Shown piece after piece: positions 1 through 8,187 of a DNA stretch of 64,000 nt. The DNA comes from an uncultured Pelagimonas sp. (GTDB taxonomy: Bacteria; Pseudomonadota; Alphaproteobacteria; Rhodobacterales; Rhodobacteraceae): assembly GCA_947497905.1 (NCBI GenBank), contig CANMIH010000007.1:151391-215390 (forward strand), written 5' to 3'. Each line of letters starts with the position of its first letter. The stretch's first letter is position 1. The notes beneath the pieces were generated by a model, which searched no databases, had not been told where the DNA came from, and was given only the letters and a program-made list of their open reading frames with translations. The translations under genes were made by a program, and so were the position numbers.

Positions 1-326
1 ACGACGATTGCCCGTCCGTCTGCGACAAAGTCTCGGCCATTGAGTCCGAATGCAATTCCGACCCGCCGAAGGCGGGGAAGAACGCGGCAATACCAATGAT
101 CTCAGACCAACCGTCACGCAGATGGCGGAAAGCTTCGGCCTCGAATACGATAACTTAGCCGATCTCAGAGCACCTATCTCACAGCTTTAAAACAATTGCA
201 GCTTCTTGTTCGCTGGGTTTCCAACGCGAATACTATCCGCGATGCAACCCTGACCGCCGTCGAATTCGAACCCATAGGTTTTGACAACAGGCTTAGCCGA
301 TCGGGCAGGCCTTTTGCTCCACTTAA
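1..326. other. Window edge, no firm gene
   Basis: I see no gene I can support here. A short plus-strand frame from ATG 50 to TAA 188-190 reads through residues such as AESFGLEYDNLADLRAPISQL, but I do not recognise it, and it may be the tail of a decayed gene. The stretch ends at the left inverted repeat of the IS5 element at 327. Confidence 0.4.
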
Positions 327-684
327 GGCTTTGTTGCATAGATCACCTGAGAGGATTTATTTCGTGAATCCAGTATGATAGCTGGAGGTCATGCGCAGCT
401 GGGCCCCAACAAAATATGAGACCACAAACTGGTCGGCTTACAATGACAGGCTGAAGCGTCGCGGATCGTTGTCAATCTGGTTTGATCCTGAGCTGGTTTG
501 GGTACCGCCGCTGAGCGGCACGCGCAGCCGTAGACAGAGTTTCAGTGATACTGCAATCCAAGCATACCTTACGCTGAAGGTGCTGTTCGGGATACTGCTC
601 CAGCAGACAACCGGTTTTGTACAAAGCTTGTTTCGGTTGGTTGGATTGGATTGGGATGTGCCTGATTACAGCACGTTGTGCCGT

Positions 685-731
685 CCCACCGCTCGGCAGG
701 CGATTTGCTTTGCCAACCTGCCGAGAAGGGT
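685..731. repeat. Short palindromic insert in IS5 transposase (type A)
   Basis: It lies between transposase codons for LCR and QKTL. The core has a perfect 9-bp inverted repeat, CTCGGCAGG to CCTGCCGAG, around a 16-base centre that itself contains TTTGCTTTGCCAA. The left box GCTCGGCAG and right box GAGAAGGG resemble the type-A elements at 795-834 and 23251-23290. If one arginine codon of the host gene is subtracted, the insert is about 44 bp. The exact edges are uncertain because no uninterrupted copy is in the window. Confidence 0.6.
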
Positions 732-794
732 CAGAAGACTCTGAACGTGAGCTTGCCCTATCGGCGCTGTTCCGGCCCGCTGAACCTTTTGATC

Positions 795-834
795 CCCTCC
801 CGGGCATTGATGTGCAATACCCTGCCGGGCTGTG
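795..834. repeat. 40-bp palindromic insert in IS5 transposase (type A)
   Basis: It interrupts the transposase between the codons of LLI and DSTGIK. Deleting exactly 40 bases rejoins ttgatc with gatagc and restores the conserved LLIDSTGIK. Read on the minus strand it has the left box GCCCGGCAGGG, a central stem, and GGGAGGG at the other end. This is the layout of the 40-bp inserts at 23251-23290 and 62882-62921. Confidence 0.7.
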
Positions 835-1299
835 GATAGCACTGGGATCAAATCCGAGGGCGAGCGTGAGTGGAACGCCCGCAAGCATGGTGGCCCCAAG
901 CGCCGGCCGCCAATGTCGCTCGGACCAATGGCGCGACTATGGCTTGCGACGCAAGATACACATTGGATTGACGAGGAAACGCTGAAGGCTCGAGCCGTTG
1001 AAGTCACCACCAGCAATGTCGGTGATGCGCCCATATTACCCGAGTTGCTCAACCAAATTCCAGCCGATCAAACCATCGGGTCAGTGACCGCAGATGGTGC
1101 CTATGACACGCGCAAATGCCATGACGCGATTGCCGCCCGCAAGGCCGATGCCGTCATACCGCCGCGCAAGAACGCCAAGTCCTGGAAACCCAACAGCGCC
1201 GGGGCCATCGCCCGGAACGAAGCGGTCAATGCATCACGATATCTGAGCCGGGCCATTTGGAGGCGATGGAGCGGATACCACCGCCGGAGCCGCGTCGAG

Positions 1300-1348
1300 A
1301 TATGAGGAGGATCAGAAAATGATCCGCGGGATCATTTTCCCGACGATT
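1300..1348. repeat. Palindromic insert in IS5 transposase (type B)
   Basis: It lies between RRSRVE and MNCSKRLGQ of the IS5 transposase. The centre is a perfect 11-bp stem, GAAAATGATCC with GGATCATTTTC, around a 2-3 base loop. The flanks AGGAGGATCA on the left and CCCGACG on the right match the insert at 22947-22993 (AGGCGGATAG ... CCCGCC). Its length is about 45 bp if two host codons are allowed for. Confidence 0.65.
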
Positions 1349-1541
1349 GGATGAACTGCAGCAAGCGTCTTGGCCAATCCCTGATGGCAAAAGACTAAGA
1401 CCGTCAGGTCGCGGAAATTCAACTCCCGGCGCCGTCCTCAACCGCTACACCGCTCTTGGCATACCTGTTACTGAGGGCGTAGGCTAAATCTGTCCGGCGA
1501 AAGGGGAAGTGCGGTCACTCCCCTATTTGTGCAACAGAGCC

Positions 1542-1746
1542 GTGTTGAAGCGTCGTTTTGCAACAGGGCCATTCGCTTGTATCGATTTCTATTTGCCGCA
1601 GAAGATTTGGTAGGAACCGTCGCACTTTGCTCACAAGTCGTGAAATTCAGGCCATGTTGGCTAGAAGCAAACGCAGGATATTCGCGAATTATCATATCAG
1701 CGCGCAGCCAGCCTCGGTAAACGCAAGAATGTTTGCAGTTCCCTTC
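1542..1746. other. Intergenic, second IS5-like end
   Basis: The bases ttttgcaacagggcc at about 1556-1570 read on the minus strand as ggccctgttgcaaaa, a second IS5-type terminal repeat 15-25 bases beyond the right end of the annotated element. It may be what is left of an older IS5 insertion. No gene is seen here. Confidence 0.45.
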
Positions 1747-2538
1747 CTACGCGTCGTCCCTAAAGCTTGGTGTGCGTCTTTCGAGGAATGCGGTCATGCC
1801 TTCTTGTTGTGCAGGAAGGCCATAAAGCGCGTGATACATTTGTCTCTCGAAACGCACCCCGGATTGCAGGCCGACCTCTTCTGCTTCGTTGACGCAGGCG
1901 CGGGCCATCATCACGATATCCTTGGCATAGTCGGCGATGGTTTCCGCCACCTCAAGCGCGGTTTGCTGTAACGTTTCGTCCGGAACAACACGGCTGACTA
2001 GACCCATCGATAAGGCTTCAGACGCTTCGATCATGCGACCCGTCAGGATCATATCCATCGCACGGGCGCGGCCGACCAACCGCGTCAGCCGTTGCGTCCC
2101 ACCGATGCCAGGAATGCATCCGATTTTGACTTCAGGCTGGCCGAATTTAGCGGACTCGGTGGCAAGTATGACGTCACACATCATCGCAACCTCGCAGCCA
2201 CCTCCTAGGGCAAATCCGGATACTGCGGCCACTTTCGGCGTTCGCAGCGCTGCAAAAGCGTCCCAGCCAGCGAAAAAGGCGCTGTCATACATGGATGTAT
2301 AATCCTGTGTATTTAGCTCAGCGATATCGGCGCCCGCGGCAAAAGCCCGATCATTGCCGGTCAGGATGAAACAGCCGACATCAGGATCGCGGTCGTGGGA
2401 GGAGGCGCAGTCCAGCACCTCCTCCATTACTTGCGTATTCAACGCGTTCAGCACTTTCGGTCGATTGAACCGAATGATGATCACGCGACCCTTTTGTGAG
2501 ACTTCAATCGTTTCATAGGCTTTGGATGCATCCAGCAT
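1747..2538 (-). CDS. Enoyl-CoA hydratase/isomerase (crotonase family)
   Basis: A 263-residue crotonase, the usual length for this superfamily. It shows the CoA-binding and oxyanion-hole segment AFAAGADIAEL, the second oxyanion glycines in ALGGGCEVAMMCD, and FGQPEVKIGCIPGIGGTQRL. Both catalytic-type glutamates of classical enoyl-CoA hydratase are present (the E of GGCEV and the E of GQPE). I place the start at ATG 2538, one base after the TGA of the upstream gene, rather than at 2592, which would overlap that gene by 53 bases. It is the last gene of a three-gene minus-strand operon after an adenylating ligase and a membrane flavoprotein, so it may hydrate an enoyl-CoA made from the ligase product. 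The substrate is unknown. Confidence 0.9.
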   Translation of the reverse strand: MLDASKAYETIEVSQKGRVIIIRFNRPKVLNALNTQVMEEVLDCASSHDRDPDVGCFILTGNDRAFAAGADIAELNTQDYTSMYDSAFFAGWDAFAALRTPKVAAVSGFALGGGCEVAMMCDVILATESAKFGQPEVKIGCIPGIGGTQRLTRLVGRARAMDMILTGRMIEASEALSMGLVSRVVPDETLQQTALEVAETIADYAKDIVMMARACVNEAEEVGLQSGVRFERQMYHALYGLPAQQEGMTAFLERRTPSFRDDA

Positions 2539-2539
2539 A

Positions 2540-3856
2540 TCAACTATCCCATATGGCACCAAAGGCAGGGATGCCTCGGCGTTCCATGTCATAAATCACT
2601 CGCTGCGTCAGCTTTTGGTTTGAGATGACGATGACGGCTTCGGCACCGGTTTCTTTGATCGCTTGCAAAGCGAGCGTTGAAAGGTCTGGCTTACCGCGTT
2701 CGTCTGTGTCCCAGATCAAAGGATCGTCTGTGTTTGCCTCGATTTCATCCACAAGCTTGTCGCCATAGGTTTTGCGTGGGCTGCGAGTTGACCAGATCAG
2801 CTTGTTCGGCACTTCATGCGCCAACAGATGTGGCAGAATTGGACCGATGCCGCTGCCTGTGCCGACATAGACGACTTTTTTGAACAGAACTTCGATCCGC
2901 GCGACGCCCGATGTTGTGATGCCCTTTACCCAGACTTTGTCAGGCGGGTTGTCGATAAACTGGCCCGTCCAATCGCCCGCACGGCTGATCACCAGTCGGT
3001 ACCCATCCTCGCCAGGCGTGGGGATGTTCGCGAAGGAATGCCATTCCCGCAATGGGTTGAGACTCAGTGAATTGGACGACCCCGCAAAAGGTGTATCGCC
3101 ATAGTTGAACCGCACCACGACCGCGTGGTTGGAGGATTTTTCGACCTCAATTGGCACTTTCTTGAGCGTCATCCAGGGTGAAGCAATGGACAGTGTAATC
3201 ACACATAGCAGCCAAAACGCGAGGCTGGATGTTATTGGTACCCCCGCATCACGGACCATCGCAGCGTTATGCGCCCAGAACAATGCCAGAAGCGTCCACC
3301 CGGCAAAGCGGTGCACATGCTCGAACCGATTGTGGAATTTCTGACGTATCGGACCAATCGCTGTTGCGATCATGAGCGTCATCAAGCCAACCATCGCAGC
3401 CGACAAGCCGAGCGTCAGGCTGGATGTTTGACCGACCCCGTTCACCTCATTCGCGACGAGCCCAAACAGCAAAAATGCAAACCAAACGGATCCTGCTACG
3501 GCCCCGCCAGAATGAAGCCCACCAAAGTGGAAGATCTTGCCCGCGCCCCAGCGTATCCACAGCGGCCAGCTGGTGGGAATGCGGGTCGCTGCCCAAAACA
3601 GCACATTTACCACCCGTTGTTGTCGGATCAGAATTGCAAGCGTGAAATTTATAAGCGCAATCTGAGCAATCGCTGCGACGTCAAATGCGCCGTCCGTAAC
3701 CCATGACCTGTTTGCAAGCCCGCTTCCAAACACCCAAAGGTTAGCAAGGGCCACCACTGCAGCAAGTCGCCTGTATTCGATGACCGATGGGTGACGGGTG
3801 ATATCACGGAAGTTGAACCGCCGAGGAGGGTCTAATTTAATCGTCTCCGTGGTCAT
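2540..3856 (-). CDS. Ferric-reductase/TmpA-like membrane flavoprotein
   Basis: A 438-residue protein with a membrane domain of roughly six helices in the first half and a ferredoxin-reductase-like C-terminal half. Candidate haem ligands are histidines in IFHFGGLHSGG and in FEHVHRFAGWTLLALFWAH. The C-terminal half has a flavin-site-like WHSF segment and a glycine-rich nucleotide site, GTGSGIGPILPHL. The likely role is electron transfer from NAD(P)H through FAD across the membrane. The ATG at 3856 overlaps the stop of the ligase gene by 4 bases (ATGA), so the 58 extra residues of the longest frame are not real. The layout recalls fungal TmpA-type proteins, which lie next to NRPS-like adenylation genes. 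That comparison rests on family knowledge, not a search. Confidence 0.75.
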   Translation of the reverse strand: MTTETIKLDPPRRFNFRDITRHPSVIEYRRLAAVVALANLWVFGSGLANRSWVTDGAFDVAAIAQIALINFTLAILIRQQRVVNVLFWAATRIPTSWPLWIRWGAGKIFHFGGLHSGGAVAGSVWFAFLLFGLVANEVNGVGQTSSLTLGLSAAMVGLMTLMIATAIGPIRQKFHNRFEHVHRFAGWTLLALFWAHNAAMVRDAGVPITSSLAFWLLCVITLSIASPWMTLKKVPIEVEKSSNHAVVVRFNYGDTPFAGSSNSLSLNPLREWHSFANIPTPGEDGYRLVISRAGDWTGQFIDNPPDKVWVKGITTSGVARIEVLFKKVVYVGTGSGIGPILPHLLAHEVPNKLIWSTRSPRKTYGDKLVDEIEANTDDPLIWDTDERGKPDLSTLALQAIKETGAEAVIVISNQKLTQRVIYDMERRGIPAFGAIWDS

Positions 3857-5460
3857 TCTGCCGCCTCCGAAGCTACGTTCCCCAAGGCTTGTGCGGCCAT
3901 ATCCAATAGAAGACGTTTGTCTAGCTTTCCTCGCGTCGTTTTGGGAAGCTGATCCATTGGCAGGACAACCTTTGGACAGCAATAGTATGGTAAACTCTGT
4001 TCCACGCGGTCGCGCGCCTCGATCGGGCACACATGACCGGGGCTGACAAAGGAAACCAAAGTGCGGTCATCAAATTTAAGCGTCACCGCCTGATCGCAAC
4101 CGTCTGTGGCCTCCAACGCGCGCGACACGCCATCCAGCTCGACCCGAAACCCTTTGATTTTGACCAGGTCATCAACGCGCCCGAAATGCAACAATTCACC
4201 AGTTTCGGTCCAGGCTCCTAAGTCGCGCGTGTTGAACATCATATGTCCGGGCCGGAACGGGTCGGCCTTGTAGCGCTCCGCATTCAGCGCGGGGTTCGCA
4301 ATGTATCCGGCAGTCACACAATCTCCACCGGCCCACATCACACCGCGCGCGCCAAACGGAACGGGGTTTAGATCTTCGTCCAACACGTAGACGGTGTTGT
4401 TCGGCGTCGGCTTGCCAATCGTCAGATGGGCCTTATCCGGCGTGTGCAACATCGCTGTATTGATGATGGTCGTCTCAGTTGGCCCACAAGAATTATAGAA
4501 GTTACAAAAACTTGCCCATTTGTCCGCCAGCGGGCGTGGGCAGGGTTCACCGGCTACAGCGGCGGTTCTCACCTGCTGGCAAGCCTCGGTGTCGAGCTGT
4601 CCCAGAATAGAGGGCGTAGCAATTAGAATATCGACACGGCTTGCCGTTTCTTGGATGTCCGATCCGCGAATAACAAGCGTTGCCCCATTCGTTAAGGCGC
4701 CCAGCGTTTCCCATGCGGCCATGTCAAAAGCAATTGATAGGATTTGACCGACTCGAAGCCCGGGTCTCATACCCAAATCGCCCGGAGCGGTTTGCAGGAT
4801 GTTGCAAAGGTTTCGATGGGTAACCTGCACGCCATTCGGCACGCCGGTCGTGCCCGAAGTGAAAAGGACCATGCAGATATCGTCGGGTTCAAGCGGGCTT
4901 TGGGCGGTCCAACGGGACGCACTTGAGTCGGCAAGCAGATCATCTAGCACAACCTGAGTTTGTCCATCGACGGTTGCGAACTTGTTTGCACACTCGGTGA
5001 TTGTCATAACGACCCTGGCATCCGTCACTTTCGAGATATGAGACAAAGCACTGTCCGTTGCGACACCAACATGTTGCGGGATGTAATATGCGCCAAGCTT
5101 CATACAGGCGAAAATGCCGACCACCATCGGAATAGAGCGTTTCAGATAAAGCCCAACGCCGTCTCCGCGACCTATGCCCAACTCCGAAAGATGCTGTGCG
5201 ACACGTGCGGCAGCGTCATCCAATGCGCCATAGCTGATGGTCTCGCCTTCGCATTCGACTGCAATCGCATCAGGCTGAACACGCGCAAAATGTTCAAACC
5301 CCGACAGGATGGTTTGAAACCTCGGTCTCGTATGCGGTCCAAATCCAAATCGAGCAAACCAGTCTTCTGGTACTTCGTTGTGCCTCCCTTCCCTGTCAGA
5401 GGTGTGAAGAGCGGACGGATGGGGTCGAGCGAATGAAGTCGCGGTTTCAGATTGCGGCAT
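3853..5460 (-). CDS. AMP-dependent synthetase/ligase, stand-alone adenylation enzyme
   Basis: A 535-residue adenylate-forming enzyme. Core motifs in order: the phosphate loop LFTSGTTGVPNGVQVTHRN, the A5-type NSCGPTETT, the A7/A8 stretch TRDLGAW then FGRVDDLVKIKGFRVEL, and the C-terminal lysine in TTRGKLDKR. No carrier (PCP) domain follows, so it activates a carboxylic or amino acid as an adenylate and probably passes it to CoA or a partner. The start at ATG 5460 is preceded by GGGAGG six bases upstream. The longer start at 5481 has no such site. It is the first gene of the operon with the membrane flavoprotein and crotonase. The substrate cannot be read from the sequence. Confidence 0.85.
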   Translation of the reverse strand: MPQSETATSFARPHPSALHTSDREGRHNEVPEDWFARFGFGPHTRPRFQTILSGFEHFARVQPDAIAVECEGETISYGALDDAAARVAQHLSELGIGRGDGVGLYLKRSIPMVVGIFACMKLGAYYIPQHVGVATDSALSHISKVTDARVVMTITECANKFATVDGQTQVVLDDLLADSSASRWTAQSPLEPDDICMVLFTSGTTGVPNGVQVTHRNLCNILQTAPGDLGMRPGLRVGQILSIAFDMAAWETLGALTNGATLVIRGSDIQETASRVDILIATPSILGQLDTEACQQVRTAAVAGEPCPRPLADKWASFCNFYNSCGPTETTIINTAMLHTPDKAHLTIGKPTPNNTVYVLDEDLNPVPFGARGVMWAGGDCVTAGYIANPALNAERYKADPFRPGHMMFNTRDLGAWTETGELLHFGRVDDLVKIKGFRVELDGVSRALEATDGCDQAVTLKFDDRTLVSFVSPGHVCPIEARDRVEQSLPYYCCPKVVLPMDQLPKTTRGKLDKRLLLDMAAQALGNVASEAAE

Positions 5461-5492
5461 AATGCACCTCCCGTGTATCATCTAATTTGATG

Positions 5493-5509
5493 ATGGGAAA
5501 ATTTCCCAT
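5493..5509. promoter_or_regulatory. Operator-like palindrome in divergent promoter
   Basis: The sequence atgggaaa, one base, then tttcccat is a perfect 8-bp inverted repeat in the 114-base gap between the ligase operon (minus) and the DUF6502 gene (plus). Its position would let one regulator control both operons. Confidence 0.45.
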
Positions 5510-5574
5510 GATCAAAACACACTATTGTGAGCTTGCCTGAGTTTGCTTTATCTGGCGGAGGGACTAGTCTTTGA

Positions 5575-6429
5575 ATGAGCGGAAAATCGGGTACGGTCGG
5601 TGTGGCAAGTGAAGTGCAAACAGCAGTCGAAAGGATACTCGCGTCAATTCTTGCGCCCGTCTCCAAGATACTGATAAAAAACAATATAAACCTTTCAGTC
5701 GCCGTCGAGATTCTGAAAGAAAGTTTGGTGAAAGGTGCCATCGAAGAAGGCGCGGATACCAATAGCTTGATCAGCCTAAAGACCGGTGTTCATCGCAAAG
5801 ATGTCAATCGTCTACGTAACGCGAGTGACATCGAGTCGTCCGAAAAACCTCCCACCAAGGGGCTTGCGATCGTGTTGTCTCTCTGGGCCAACGATGACCG
5901 GTTCCGAGACAACAAGGGTCAACCGCGCATTCTATACCGCAATGCGGCGGATGGGTTCGACAGCTTGGTCCGTGCCAGTAAAGTCGATATTGCCCCACCG
6001 ACCGTCCTTCGGGAGTTGGCTACACAGAACCTGGTCCTTCAGCATGAAGATGGTGGGATCGAATTGCTTTCTCCGACATTCATCGCACAGATTGGTGACG
6101 CGGCCTTGAAGGCATTCGAAGCTACAGTTTCTGACCACCTACGCGTTGCAACCAACAATGTTTTGTCGGCGGCTGGATCGCCGCGCGATTTTGATCAGGT
6201 CGTTCGCTATTCCCACCTGTCTAGCGCGTCTGTTGCGCGCCTCGAGGCGGAAGCACGTAAGCTTGCAAGTGAATACCTGGCGCATATGAATGCCATGGCA
6301 CATAAGCTTCAAAGCGAAGACGACGCATCAGGCAATCTCTCAAATGGACGGTTTGTCTCGGGCGTTTTCGTCGCACCCAGCTTTGACCAAGCCACCACGA
6401 CCTCGGCAAAGAAAGACAAAGACCAATGA
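5575..6429 (+). CDS. DUF6502 family protein
   Basis: A 284-residue soluble protein that I recognise as DUF6502-like. It has an N-terminal helical segment (VERILASILAPVSKILIKNNI), a winged-helix-like part (SLKTGVHRKDVNRL), and conserved blocks LSLWANDDRF and VLRELATQNLVL. The family has no established biochemical role. The helix-turn-helix look of residues 30-90 suggests DNA or protein binding, which is inference. The stop overlaps the start of the next gene by 4 bases, so the two are co-transcribed. It is divergent from the ligase operon. Confidence 0.75.
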   Translation: MSGKSGTVGVASEVQTAVERILASILAPVSKILIKNNINLSVAVEILKESLVKGAIEEGADTNSLISLKTGVHRKDVNRLRNASDIESSEKPPTKGLAIVLSLWANDDRFRDNKGQPRILYRNAADGFDSLVRASKVDIAPPTVLRELATQNLVLQHEDGGIELLSPTFIAQIGDAALKAFEATVSDHLRVATNNVLSAAGSPRDFDQVVRYSHLSSASVARLEAEARKLASEYLAHMNAMAHKLQSEDDASGNLSNGRFVSGVFVAPSFDQATTTSAKKDKDQ

Positions 6430-7310
6430 CAGCTAAGGCACTTTTCCGTCGGTTTTGCACAGTTACTTTTTGTGTACTGATTTCGATGACGGCGGCGCAA
6501 GCCGACGACAATGAACGCGAAGGTGGTCTTTCTGGAACAGGCATCGTTGGCGAGATCACTGCCCTTGGCAGCATTATCGTCAACGGGCAATACATTGCCT
6601 TGGACGGCGATCTCACCGTCTCATCTGCTCTTGGTCCGAAATCAGCAAATATGCTTGTCCCCGGTGACATCGTTGCCGTTGCGGTTGCCCTTGGAGAGAC
6701 TGGTTGGACTGCCACTGCAATAACCCAAAAGTATGCTTTGGTTGGCCCGGTTTCCGAAAGCAGGGAAGGCAATTTTACTGTCCTGGGTGTTCCGGTGATA
6801 TGGTCCGGTTCAGCGACACCCGGCACATGGGTTGCCGTCAGCGGTTTCTGGACTCGGGACGGCATCAAAGCAACGCGCGTTCAGGAAATCGATAAACGTG
6901 ACACGGTCAGTCTGCACGGCAGTTATCGCGCGCCTTCGAATGACTCGGAAGCCTTGGTCGGAACGGTCGCGCTGAACGTAGCGCCTCTCCAGCACGCCGA
7001 TGAAGGGGATGTCATTCGGGTCACGGGTGTTTTGCAGGGCGACAACTTTGTGGTTACCGATATTCACAACGGGCTCTTCGAGCATCCCGTCGCGCTCGTG
7101 CTTGCTGAAGGATTTTTCACGAGCGTCGCTCCATCTGGCCACTACACGGTGGCAGGTAGCGGTTTGTCGGCCTACACTGAGAACCCGCAATCGGTCATGG
7201 CAGCTGAGCGCATCCGCGTGTGTGGATTTGAAGGCCGCTTGGGATCCCCTGAGGCACGCGATTTCGCTCAACAGATTGAGCGCCTCGGATGCCTCGATCA
7301 ATTAAATTAA
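6426..7310 (+). CDS. DUF5666 domain protein, exported
   Basis: A 294-residue protein with a signal peptide (basic start, hydrophobic VTFCVLISMTAAQA, cleavage near residue 26). The mature part holds repeated beta-rich units of the DUF5666 kind (GIVGEITALGSIIVNGQYI, then GPVSESREGNFTVLGVPV, then GDVIRVTGVLQGDNFVVTDI), an OB-like fold found in envelope proteins. It is probably periplasmic. It overlaps the DUF6502 gene by 4 bases. DUF6502-DUF5666 pairs are, from memory, a recurring neighbourhood. Function unknown. Confidence 0.75.
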   Translation: MTAKALFRRFCTVTFCVLISMTAAQADDNEREGGLSGTGIVGEITALGSIIVNGQYIALDGDLTVSSALGPKSANMLVPGDIVAVAVALGETGWTATAITQKYALVGPVSESREGNFTVLGVPVIWSGSATPGTWVAVSGFWTRDGIKATRVQEIDKRDTVSLHGSYRAPSNDSEALVGTVALNVAPLQHADEGDVIRVTGVLQGDNFVVTDIHNGLFEHPVALVLAEGFFTSVAPSGHYTVAGSGLSAYTENPQSVMAAERIRVCGFEGRLGSPEARDFAQQIERLGCLDQLN

Positions 7311-7622
7311 TGTTGGTCTTGTTGGCCGACTGAGCGCGTACACTTTATGTGTATTGCATAGCGAAATGGACCATTCGGGGCGTGGTTGTATGAAGTGACG
7401 CCTCAGATCCTCGCGCTACGCCTCGATTGGTTCACGTATTACTACTTGCTCATTTCTTTCTCACGGTGAGATGCTCGAGTGACGGGATTTATCTCTGCCC
7501 TGCAATGTCACGAGCCGAACAGTTGCAGCGATTTTCGTGCTGCATGCGCGCGCAGTGAAATTTTCAACTTGCAAAGTTGCGCTCAAACCAGACCTGCGGC
7601 ACTGCATTAGCATGGTCGCTGC
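7311..7622. other. Intergenic, no gene seen
   Basis: No coding frame with family character. The stretch runs from the end of the DUF5666 gene into IS debris and may itself be decayed mobile DNA. Confidence 0.4.
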
Positions 7623-7863
7623 ATATCGACCGGTATCGATCACAGCGTGATCGTCGATGTGGAAGGCACAAGATCGTGACATCAACCCCACATACCAGTG
7701 CTAGAGAAAGCAGGCCGGACTGACGGCACATGGAGCCGCACCGACTTCGAATGCGACCCCGAGAACAACCAATACATCTGCCCTGAAGGCGAGCCGCTCA
7801 AAACCTCCGCAAATTGGCCAAGATCTTTCCTGCACCGCAGCAAGCGCGCAAAGCCTGACTAGA
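7623..7863 (+). pseudogene. IS1182-type transposase remnant
   Basis: Two short collinear pieces in different frames match the middle of an IS1182-like DDE transposase. The first is GIDHSVIVDVEG at about 7632-7668. The second is IPVLEKAGRTDGTWSRTDF, continuing as ECDPENNQYICPEGEPLK and ending SFLHRSKRAKPD with a stop at 7861-7863. An internal deletion and a frameshift (near 7690) separate them, and both ends of the gene are gone. Confidence 0.7.
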
Positions 7864-8109
7864 AAGGCGCTCGCGCCGCCTTCAGGGGTCACTTTCTACG
7901 CCCGCAGCACACTGATTTTCCACAGAATCGACGGTCTACCGACATTCGCTGCGCTCAAATCGAACGGCGGAATTTCTAACGCAAGCAGACTTTGGGAACG
8001 TTGCGAAGAACAGCGTTGATAGAAATAACAATGCATGCAACCGAACTGGTTGGATTCAAAAGTTGGACCAAAGTTCAGGGCACCGGAAATGCCTTCTATT
8101 GGCAAGTCA

Positions 8110-8149
8110 TTTCCCGGCACGCAGGAAGCGTTGGTTGCGTGCCGGGAAA
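8110..8149 (-). terminator. Strong stem-loop after the agmatinase operon
   Basis: A perfect 14-bp inverted repeat (tttcccggcacgca at 8110-8123, tgcgtgccgggaaa at 8136-8149) with a 12-base loop lies 38 bases beyond the stop of the ureohydrolase gene. It ends in AAA/TTT on both strands but has no long T run, so it is a likely operon terminator or 3'-end stabiliser. Confidence 0.5.
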
Positions 8150-8187
8150 CCGCTACCCCACCTAGGCGGATGGTCGCGGGAGGGAGC

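Larger units (their letters stand above)
391..1487 (+). pseudogene. IS5-family transposase, disrupted
   Basis: The first frame (391-744) carries the typical IS5-group N terminus: KYETTNWSAYNDRLKRRGSL, then FDPELVWVPPLSGTRSRR, then an AIQAYLTLKVLFGILLQQTTG helix and GLDWDVPDYSTLCR. The frame is lost at about 685, picked up for a few codons (QKTLNVSLPYR), lost again at 795, and resumes as DSTGIKSEGEREWNARKHGG. The middle and C-terminal frames give the DDE-type core (VTADGAYDTRKCHDAIAARKADAVIPPRKNAK) and WRRWSGYHRRSRVE. After a last interruption at about 1300 the tail (LGIPVTEGV, stop 1485-1487) is in another frame. Removing the three inserts restores collinearity with the family. A one-base loss near 968 and a possible fourth insert near 909-944 are further damage. 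Confidence 0.85.
327..1541 (+). mobile_element. IS5-family insertion sequence, decayed
   Basis: The left end reads ggctttgttgcata from 327. The right end, read on the minus strand from 1541, is ggctctgttgcacaaat, so the two are imperfect terminal inverted repeats of IS5 type. Between them is one transposase gene broken into several frames. The flanking 4-mers (ttaa on the left, gtgt on the right) do not match, so no target duplication is visible. At least three short hairpin-forming insertions sit inside the transposase gene and are listed separately. The element cannot code for an intact transposase as read. Confidence 0.85.

Noticed and set aside
2540..4030. 496-residue version of the flavoprotein
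   Set aside because: The extra 58 residues lie inside the ligase gene, and ATG 3856 with a 4-base overlap is the natural start.
8110..8149. 14-bp stem as another nested insert type
   Set aside because: It is intergenic, at the 3' end of an operon, and lacks the insert boxes.
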